The translations under genes were made by a program, and so were the position numbers. From contig JAHZLG010000056.1 of NCBI GenBank assembly GCA_022599995.1, positions 1 to 5,104 on the forward strand: 5,104 bases of DNA. The letters are read 5' to 3'. The notes beneath the pieces were generated by a model. The model worked only from the letters and a program-made list of their open reading frames with translations, was not told the origin of the DNA and made no database searches. This DNA is from Alphaproteobacteria bacterium. Lineage in GTDB: Bacteria; Pseudomonadota; Alphaproteobacteria; CBDBCS01; JAHZLG01. Shown here one piece after another: positions 1 through 4,711 of this stretch (position 1 is its first letter; each line of letters opens with the position of its first letter).

Positions 1-687
1 CATATTTTGCTTGTCGAAGACGATGAGACCCTCCGTGATATCATTGCGGAGCAGCTGATGGAACATGGTGCCTACCAAGTTACGCCAGCTGGCAGCGTTT
101 CGGCGGTCTATGAGGCACTGGATGAAGGCTTTTCGTATGATGCCGTGCTGATGGACATTGGCCTCCCCGATGGCGACGGACGAGACCTCTGCAAAGAGAT
201 TCGCGAAAAAGGCTACAGAATCCCCGTGTTGATGCTGACATCCCATATTTCCGATGCCGACATTGTGTCGGGCTTCGATGCCGAGGCAACCGACTACATC
301 ACGAAACCCTTCCGATTTTCCGTATTGCTGGCACGGCTTGAAGCGCACCTCCGCAATTGGGAGCGGCAAGAGGATGCCACATACAACATTGGCCCCTTCC
401 GCTTTGTGCCTGCCGATCAGGTGCTCGAAGAGCGGGCAAGTGGCAAGCGCATTCTCCTGACCCGCAAGGAGAACATTACCTTGAAATACCTGCACCGCGC
501 CGAGGGCAAGGTCGTCCATCGCCAAGAGTTGCTCGAGAAGGTCTGGGGGTATTCCTCGGACATATCTACGCACACGTTAGAAACACATATCTATCGGTTG
601 CGCAAGAAGCTGGAAACCGATGTGAGCTCGCCGTCGATCTTGATTACCGAGGGCGGAGGTTACCGCCTGATGAATCAGTCGTGGTAA
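1..687 (+). CDS. OmpR/PhoB-family response regulator, 5'-partial
   Basis: Two-component response regulator: a receiver domain phosphorylated by a histidine kinase, followed by a winged-helix DNA-binding domain; a cytoplasmic transcription factor. The reading frame is open from base 1 (His-Ile-Leu-Leu-Val-Glu-Asp-Asp), so the true start lies a few codons upstream, outside the window; the in-frame TTG at base 7 falls inside the first beta strand and is unlikely to be the start. Numbering from base 1, the acidic pocket is D7/D8, the phospho-acceptor D52 (in MDIGLPDGDG), the switch threonine T80 (LMLTS) and the conserved lysine K102 (TKPF). The winged helix spans about residues 129-228, with LTRKE, the recognition-helix segment THTLETHIYRLRKKLE and the closing wing EGGGYRL. 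All key residues are present, so it should be active. The 228 visible residues are close to full length. Target genes and cognate kinase are not visible. Style resembles a regulator subfamily common in Alphaproteobacteria (from memory, not searched). Confidence 0.95.
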   Translation, partial: HILLVEDDETLRDIIAEQLMEHGAYQVTPAGSVSAVYEALDEGFSYDAVLMDIGLPDGDGRDLCKEIREKGYRIPVLMLTSHISDADIVSGFDAEATDYITKPFRFSVLLARLEAHLRNWERQEDATYNIGPFRFVPADQVLEERASGKRILLTRKENITLKYLHRAEGKVVHRQELLEKVWGYSSDISTHTLETHIYRLRKKLETDVSSPSILITEGGGYRLMNQSW

Positions 688-861
688 TCGATTCGAAACC
701 GTTGCGATCAGAAACCTGGCCTGGGTGATCGGTTGCGGCGCAACGGGGGGCGGTGATGGGGAGCTGACTGATTGCGGCGCAGTGGTGGGGGTAGGTGTTG
801 TTGGCGACCTGTGGAACGCGACTCTTCTTGCTTCATCCATGAAACTGCCCGAGAATGCTCT
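688..861. other. Intergenic gap between response regulator and reductase operon
   Basis: These 174 bases hold no convincing gene. The sequence is G-rich on the + strand from about 743 to 806. It contains a 13-bp dyad (732-744), a 10-bp word present twice (733-742 and 772-781), and an 8-bp inverted repeat (699-706 with 739-746). The promoter for the downstream three-gene operon should lie here unless transcription reads through from the regulator; I see no clear -35/-10 pair. No T-run follows the inverted repeats, so a classical intrinsic terminator for the regulator is not evident. Confidence 0.6.
699..746. promoter_or_regulatory. Overlapping inverted repeats, possible operator or weak terminator stem
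   Basis: CCGTTGCG (699-706) is the exact reverse complement of CGCAACGG (739-746). Inside it, CGATCA (705-710) pairs with TGATCG (726-731) over a 15-base loop, and GTTGCG-G-CGCAAC (732-744) is a compact dyad with a single central base. The stems are mutually exclusive in part, because 705-706 and 739-744 are shared. Position just after the regulator stop and before the operon fits either a transcript end or an operator, but there is no poly-T tract and no recognised binding motif. This is a structural observation only. Confidence 0.3.
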
Positions 862-2463
862 ATGCCACGACAAACAGCTGTTATTTCTGTGATTGGAAGC
901 GGGCCGGGGGCGTGTTTTTTCATCGAACGCTTGCTCCAGCTAGTCGATCTCCAGCTAGTCGATCTCCAGCTTGTGGATACTGCCACCGATGACAATCAGC
1001 CCGGCGAGCCAACAACCTCGAGAGCAGATGATGCCGTGACCGCAGCGTCCGCAGCGGGGTCGGGGGAGGCGGGATCGAGAGAGAGAGGTGCACAAGCTTC
1101 CCTCGCCGTGAAGGTGGTTGTGTTCGAACAGATGCCGCAGATCGGCGGGTTGATTCGATATGGGGTCGCCCCTGACCATGCGGCAACGAAAAATGCCCTG
1201 AACCGTTGCGCGCAGATTCTTGGCCACGAGGCGGTAACTGTGTGCACCCAACTGCGGGTCACAGGAGGCATCGAAGCCCCCTCCCCCCCCTCCCCCCCCC
1301 ATACCGAAGTCACAACCGACGATGCTGTCGAGGGTGCTGTTGTTGATCATCAGGTGACCACCTTACCATGGGTAACCCGGACGGTTGCCCTGCACGAGAT
1401 CGCCGCCCTAAGCGATGCCGTGATATGGGGTGGTGGCCCGACAGTCGGCAGAGAAGCGGTGGCGTCCGCCAATGATGCCGACGCGCAACTCTCCCCACTG
1501 TCTATCACGACCGGGCTCGACCTCGCGCGGTGGATGAATGGCGGGCTGAACCCCATGGCCATGGAGTCCCTAGCCGCGAAGATAGGCGATGCCGAGACCG
1601 TCACGGTTGTTGGCAATGGCAATGTGAGTCTCGATGTGGCGCGTAACCTCTTGCGCCCACCCGAGCCGTCGGATGATCGATTCCCTGCGATGGTCACGGC
1701 TGCCTTGCGACGCCAGATGCGCCGGCGCGTCACCGTGCTCGGACGGCGTGGCATTGGGGAAAACAAGTTCACTCCACTCGAATTCCGCGAGATTTGCCAG
1801 ATCGAAGGAGCTGCCATTGTCGATGCCGCCTTTGCCGCCGACCCCGACGCGGTGATCGCAGAGAGCAGCGACAACCGCCTGCGTCGCCGGGTGTTGGAAA
1901 CTGCCCGTGCCATGTCGCTCTTCGACTCCCTTGCTGCTGTCGATTCCTGTGATGCCGTGGACGCACGCGAATCGATGGAGACACCGCCTTATCGCTTGCG
2001 TTTTGTCTTTCGTGCCCCGATTGACGGGGTGAAAAGTACTGCCCCGGTTGACGGGGTTAATAGTACCGCCCCGATTGACGGGGTGAATAGTACCGCCATG
2101 ATTGACGGGGCGAATAGTACCGCCTCCCATGCCTCGGTCGTGGTGACGCCAGTCGGCAATATCCCAACCGCCCTGCTGGTGTCCTGCGTCGGGTATCATT
2201 TCGCAACTCCTGCAGGGTTCACCGATTCCCCACCGTCTGCGGCCGATTTGCCGGTGGCTGAAGGGTCACCTCACCCCAGCAGACCGCCCGCCGGTGTTTG
2301 GCACGTCGGCTGGGCACAAACCGGCGCACGCGGCACGATACCCACCAACAAAGCCCCCAGCTATGCTTCCGCCGAAGCGGTGATGGCGGCACTCACCAAG
2401 AGCAGGCTGCCAGCAACACCCGGCGATCAGCGTCATCAACAGCTCCTAAAATTGGTCGCATGA
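862..2463 (+). CDS. Ferredoxin/flavodoxin-NADP+ reductase, adrenodoxin-reductase (FprA) type, with expanded loops
   Basis: FAD enzyme expected to move electrons between NADP(H) and a ferredoxin or flavodoxin in the cytoplasm. The 533-residue protein begins with a Rossmann fold, GSGPGA at 12-17, with the FAD-ribose acidic residue probably E89. It then has the family signature GGLIRYGVAPDH (95-106), the NADP-binding GNGNVSLDVAR (251-261), LGRRG (293-297) with FTPLEFRE just after, YRLRFVF (376-382), SCVGY and the C-terminal GWAQTGARGTIPTNK (483-497). ATG 862 is chosen because the first beta strand starts at residue 6; a weak GAGAA lies six bases upstream. Longer in-frame extensions (TTG 772) add unrelated sequence. 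The family is usually about 450-460 residues; the excess lies in Ala/Asp/Thr/Pro-rich loops, three of them made of tandem repeats. The stop overlaps the xseA start as ATGA. Family assignment is firm; the physiological electron partner is unknown. Confidence 0.9.
   Translation: MPRQTAVISVIGSGPGACFFIERLLQLVDLQLVDLQLVDTATDDNQPGEPTTSRADDAVTAASAAGSGEAGSRERGAQASLAVKVVVFEQMPQIGGLIRYGVAPDHAATKNALNRCAQILGHEAVTVCTQLRVTGGIEAPSPPSPPHTEVTTDDAVEGAVVDHQVTTLPWVTRTVALHEIAALSDAVIWGGGPTVGREAVASANDADAQLSPLSITTGLDLARWMNGGLNPMAMESLAAKIGDAETVTVVGNGNVSLDVARNLLRPPEPSDDRFPAMVTAALRRQMRRRVTVLGRRGIGENKFTPLEFREICQIEGAAIVDAAFAADPDAVIAESSDNRLRRRVLETARAMSLFDSLAAVDSCDAVDARESMETPPYRLRFVFRAPIDGVKSTAPVDGVNSTAPIDGVNSTAMIDGANSTASHASVVVTPVGNIPTALLVSCVGYHFATPAGFTDSPPSAADLPVAEGSPHPSRPPAGVWHVGWAQTGARGTIPTNKAPSYASAEAVMAALTKSRLPATPGDQRHQQLLKLVA
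934..978 (+). repeat. 15-bp tandem repeat, 3 copies, inside the reductase gene
   Basis: Units at 934-948 and 949-963 are identical (CTCCAGCTAGTCGAT); the third at 964-978 differs at two positions. In the reading frame the array encodes a run of Leu-Gln-Leu-Val-Asp (about residues 25-39), just after the first Rossmann helix. It lengthens the helix/loop before the second beta strand without shifting the frame. Confidence 0.95.
1277..1300 (+). repeat. Near-homopolymeric C tract (C5-T-C8-T-C9) in the reductase gene
   Basis: Twenty-two of 24 bases are C. It can also be read as a 9-bp unit (T followed by eight C) present twice at 1282-1290 and 1291-1299. It encodes Pro-Ser-Pro-Pro-Ser-Pro-Pro in a variable loop near residues 140-146. 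Runs of eight and nine identical bases are prone to slippage, and any single-base change would truncate the reductase. Confidence 0.95.
2014..2121 (+). repeat. 27-bp tandem repeat, 4 copies, inside the reductase gene
   Basis: Units begin at 2014, 2041, 2068 and 2095 and encode the nonapeptides APIDGVKST, APVDGVNST, APIDGVNST and AMIDGANST (residues 385-420). Units differ by a few bases each. The first unit aligns with the normal end of the family strand that follows FRF (consensus-like SPIE/APID), so it looks like the ancestral piece and the others like copies inserted at a beta-hairpin turn. Confidence 0.95.
2460..2463 (+). promoter_or_regulatory. ATGA stop/start overlap coupling reductase and xseA
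   Basis: The xseA ATG (2460-2462) overlaps the reductase TGA (2461-2463). No strong Shine-Dalgarno sequence precedes it (the upstream 20 bases lack a GGAG-type core), so xseA translation probably depends on ribosomes terminating on the reductase. Confidence 0.85.
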
Positions 2464-3983
2464 CTACGATTACCCCCGCCGATAACGCCGAGGCAATCGG
2501 CATCAGTGCCCTATCCCGTGCCATCAAGCGGCAGATCGAAGAGGGTATCGGCTATGTGAAGGTGCGCGGCGAGGTGGCGTCTCTGAGCAAGGCAAAGTCG
2601 GGGCATATCTATCTGAGTCTGCGCGAGCAGAATGACAAGCTAGATGCGGTGATCTGGCGCTCACGCGTCGACCAGATCGAGACCATCCCCCCCGAAGGGG
2701 CCGAGATCATCGCCGAGGGCAAGGTCACCGCCTTTGGCCCAAGCTCGAAATATCAGCTTTCTATCGATCGGCTGCAATTGGCAGGGGAGGGCGAGATACT
2801 TCGCCAGCTGGAATTACTTCGCAGGCGTCTTGCCGACGAGGGACTGTTCGATGCCAACAGCAAGCGTCCCCTGCCTGACTTTCCCCAGCGGATAGGCGTT
2901 ATCACCTCGGCGACGGGGGCAGTGTTCCGCGATATTTGTCACCGCGTCCAGGCACGGTGGCCAAGTGAGATTGTTTTGGTGCCCTCGATAGTGCAGGGCA
3001 CGCAGGCGGTGCCCGCCCTGATCCGAGCACTGGAGCGGATGCCCGCCTTCTCCCCCGATGTTGTGATCATCGGCCGCGGCGGCGGAGCCCTAGAAGACCT
3101 CTGGTGCTTCAACGATGAACGCCTGATTCGTGCCATGGCAGCTTTTCCCTTGCCCTTGATCTCTGCCGTCGGCCACGAGACCGACACAACGCTGGCCGAT
3201 CACGTTGCCGATATGCGTGCCCCCACCCCTACCGCCGCCGCCGAGCTGTGCACCCCGGACAGACAACGCTTCATCAGTTACATTGCTGATATGGGCGATC
3301 GCACCGGCTCCCGTGTGCGGCAATTGATCGACGTGGCGCACCAAAGTGTCGACTACCGTGCCGAGCGGCTGGCACGCAACACGGTCTTTGAACGGGCGAC
3401 CATGCGGCATCGCGCGGTGCGGCTGGCACGCAACACAGTCTTTGAACGGGCGACCATGCGGCATCGCGCAGTGCGCTTGCTGTCGCCGCAACAGTACCTT
3501 CAGGTGCGCCATGCCCGTCTTACATCTCTCGAGCATCGCTTGCATCGTGGGGCACCCGTTACCAAAGCGCGGGCGTCGTTCACGGCGTTGCAGTGGCGCC
3601 CCCTCGCCTTTGCCGCCGAGCGCGCCCGTCTGACCCGATTCGCGGCAATGCCGCGCCCGCCTTTGGCGCATTGGCAAAAACGGCGGGCCGATCAGCACTT
3701 GAATGCGCACGCCAGCCGCTACGCCACCGGCATGCGACGACTGCTCGCCACCAAGGGGGACATGCTAGAATCACTCTCCCATCATCGCGTGTTGCAACGC
3801 GGCTATGCCATTGTGCGCCATGCAGAAACGGGTCTGGTCTTGCGCAAGGTGCGCGACTTTGCCACGCCGTCAGGCACCCCTGTGCCCGCTGTGGTGCAAC
3901 TCAGCGATGGGAAGATTGCCGTCGCCGCGATGCCAACTGCCGAAACCACGTCATCACCATCGGATGAAATCAAGACATCATGA
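2460..3983 (+). CDS. xseA: Exodeoxyribonuclease VII large subunit
   Basis: Large, catalytic subunit of exonuclease VII, which with several copies of XseB degrades single-stranded DNA from both ends into oligonucleotides and acts in mismatch repair and damage processing. The 507-residue protein has an N-terminal OB fold with VRGEVASLSKAKSGHIYLSL (35-54), then the catalytic domain: IGVITSATGAVFRDI (D158), GRGGGALEDLWCFND (205-219) and VGHETDTTLADHVADMRAPTPTAAAE (237-262). H239, D242, R206 and D158 appear to match catalytic residues reported for the E. coli enzyme (H238, D241, R205, D155, from memory). A long Arg-rich helical region follows (about 275-450), then the typical end HHRVLQRGYAIVRH. 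ATG 2460 is preferred because it gives the normal N-terminus (ISALSRAIKRQIE) and overlaps the previous stop. Odd: a 54-bp tandem duplication in the helical region. xseB is not in the window. Its own stop overlaps the next start as ATGA. Confidence 0.97.
   Translation: MTTITPADNAEAIGISALSRAIKRQIEEGIGYVKVRGEVASLSKAKSGHIYLSLREQNDKLDAVIWRSRVDQIETIPPEGAEIIAEGKVTAFGPSSKYQLSIDRLQLAGEGEILRQLELLRRRLADEGLFDANSKRPLPDFPQRIGVITSATGAVFRDICHRVQARWPSEIVLVPSIVQGTQAVPALIRALERMPAFSPDVVIIGRGGGALEDLWCFNDERLIRAMAAFPLPLISAVGHETDTTLADHVADMRAPTPTAAAELCTPDRQRFISYIADMGDRTGSRVRQLIDVAHQSVDYRAERLARNTVFERATMRHRAVRLARNTVFERATMRHRAVRLLSPQQYLQVRHARLTSLEHRLHRGAPVTKARASFTALQWRPLAFAAERARLTRFAAMPRPPLAHWQKRRADQHLNAHASRYATGMRRLLATKGDMLESLSHHRVLQRGYAIVRHAETGLVLRKVRDFATPSGTPVPAVVQLSDGKIAVAAMPTAETTSSPSDEIKTS
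3366..3473 (+). repeat. 54-bp tandem duplication in xseA
   Basis: Copy 1 at 3366-3419 and copy 2 at 3420-3473 differ at only two bases (CACGG/CACAG and GCGCGG/GCGCAG), both silent. Each encodes the same 18 residues beginning RLARNTVFER and ending MRHRAV (residues 303-320 and 321-338). Silent differences only, at 52/54 identity, suggest a recent or actively homogenised duplication held under protein-level constraint. Confidence 0.97.
3980..3983 (+). promoter_or_regulatory. ATGA stop/start overlap coupling xseA and the J-domain gene
   Basis: ATG 3980-3982 overlaps the xseA TGA 3981-3983. As at the previous junction, no strong Shine-Dalgarno core is seen just upstream, which fits translational coupling. 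Confidence 0.8.
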
Positions 3984-4516
3984 GCCCCTTTATTTTCGGC
4001 CTAATCTTCTGCATCGTCTTGTATTTGCTCTGGACATGGACGCAGACGAGCCAGCACCGCAAGGAGCAAACCATGAAGAACCTCCTGTGGATTCTGTGCG
4101 GCGCAGTAACGGTCGGGCTATTGATGTGGATTGTTCTCACCGGAAAATTAGCCCTGCTCTGGGTGCCCTTTCTCACCTTGTTGCCTTGGCTGAGTCGAGT
4201 GTTTCGTGTCGTGGGTTGGTACCGGATGGCGCGGTCGATTTGGGGGCGCAAGCCGAGTGCCGACGGCGAGGATTCGTGGAACAAAGACGGCGCGTGGTGG
4301 AAAAACAAAGAGCAGGGCAACCGCAACGGGCGGCACAGCGATATGACGCCAGCCGAGGCGGCGCAGATTCTAGACATTCCGATTTCTGCGACGAGGCAGC
4401 AGATCAAGCGTGCGTGGCAACAGAAGATTGTGTTGCACCATCCTGATCAGGGTGGCGACCCGGAAAAGGCGGCTCGGATCAACCGGGCCCGCGATGTGAT
4501 GCTTGAGTCGCTTTAG
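3980..4516 (+). CDS. Membrane-anchored protein with C-terminal J domain
   Basis: Probable Hsp70 (DnaK) co-chaperone tethered to the inner membrane. The 178-residue protein has hydrophobic segments at about 4-21, 35-54 and 57-71, a basic stretch (about 73-91), a polar Trp/Asn/Lys-rich linker (93-121), and a compact J domain at 122-178 with MTPAEAAQILDI, a basic helix II (QIKRAWQQK) and the catalytic HPD at 154-156, followed by GGDPEKAARINRARDVML. The HPD loop should stimulate DnaK ATPase activity. The C-terminal placement and helix organisation recall bacterial and mitochondrial Tim14/Pam18-like J proteins. Start 3980 is preferred because homologs in this class, as I recall them, carry an extra N-terminal membrane helix, and it overlaps xseA by ATGA; however an internal ATG at 4073 has a much better ribosome-binding site. 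Client is unknown. There is no Gly/Phe region or zinc finger, so it is not a DnaJ ortholog. Confidence 0.88.
   Translation: MSPFIFGLIFCIVLYLLWTWTQTSQHRKEQTMKNLLWILCGAVTVGLLMWIVLTGKLALLWVPFLTLLPWLSRVFRVVGWYRMARSIWGRKPSADGEDSWNKDGAWWKNKEQGNRNGRHSDMTPAEAAQILDIPISATRQQIKRAWQQKIVLHHPDQGGDPEKAARINRARDVMLESL
4061..4075 (+). promoter_or_regulatory. Strong internal Shine-Dalgarno and alternative start in the J-domain gene
   Basis: AAGGAG (4061-4066) lies six bases upstream of an in-frame ATG (4073-4075, Met32). Initiation here would give a 147-residue protein beginning MKNLLWILCG that lacks the first membrane helix. It is the best ribosome-binding site in the visible operon. Confidence 0.55.
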
Positions 4517-4711
4517 GGAGCATTATTGCTTGGGGTTTGCCCGGGGCACGGCACGCGGTGGGTCACGGCTTGTCAGGGCGTGACGCCGTCTCGGTTTGTG
4601 GTGGCGTGATGGCGACGTATTAGCCGGCTTAGTCGGCTCGGCTTAGTCGGCTCGGCTTAGTCGGCTCGGCTTAGTCGGCTCGGCTTATTGCCATGGCTTG
4701 CTAGTTTCTTG
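4517..4711. other. Gap between convergent genes
   Basis: No coding potential is convincing in these 195 bases. They include short dyads, such as TGCCC-G-GGGCA at 4538-4548 and GGCG-TGA-CGCC at 4577-4587, and the 14-bp tandem array at 4625-4687. Both flanking genes end here, so terminators are expected, but no stem followed by a T-run is visible on either strand. Confidence 0.7.
4625..4687. repeat. 14-bp perfect tandem repeat, 4.5 copies
   Basis: The unit CGGCTTAGTCGGCT occurs identically at 4625-4638, 4639-4652, 4653-4666 and 4667-4680, followed by a half unit CGGCTTA at 4681-4687. Each unit contains CGGCT twice. The base just before the array creates AGCCGGCT (4622-4629), so AGCCG at 4622-4626 could pair with CGGCT at 4634-4638; the array itself is not self-complementary. 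No function is assigned. Confidence 0.97.

Noticed and set aside
772..861. N-terminal extension of the reductase from TTG 772
   Set aside because: It adds 30 Arg/Gly/Cys-rich residues with no family resemblance ahead of the FAD-binding strand, and no ribosome-binding site precedes it.
972..980. Possible DnaA box on the reverse strand (TGTGGATAC, 8 of 9 to TGTGGATAA)
   Set aside because: It is single, one base off, and falls in the third copy of the 15-bp coding repeat. Without a cluster or AT-rich region it does not support an origin here, although the parS-like site does hint that oriC could be near.
2014..2121. Possible CRISPR-like array
   Set aside because: The 27-bp units are directly adjacent with no spacers, are in frame within a protein gene, and no cas gene is present.
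1570..2199. Long open frame on the - strand (209 codons) opposite the reductase, with others nearby
   Set aside because: It lies wholly antisense to a gene with clear family motifs, shows repeat-derived peptides only because the 27-bp array is also open in that frame, and has no recognisable domain. It is a by-product of GC-rich coding sequence.
2298..2459. Longer N-terminal extension of XseA using an upstream start
   Set aside because: The extra 54 codons overlap conserved reductase sequence (GWAQTGARGTIPTNK region) in another frame and do not resemble XseA; ATG 2460 gives the normal family N-terminus.
3090..3710. 206-codon - strand open frame opposite xseA
   Set aside because: Antisense to conserved xseA motifs; low-complexity Arg/Gly/His content typical of a shadow frame; the repeat in it mirrors the 54-bp duplication.
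3805..4446. 213-codon + strand open frame overlapping the end of xseA and the J-domain gene
   Set aside because: It overlaps two supported genes in another frame and its translation resembles no family and lacks a ribosome-binding site.
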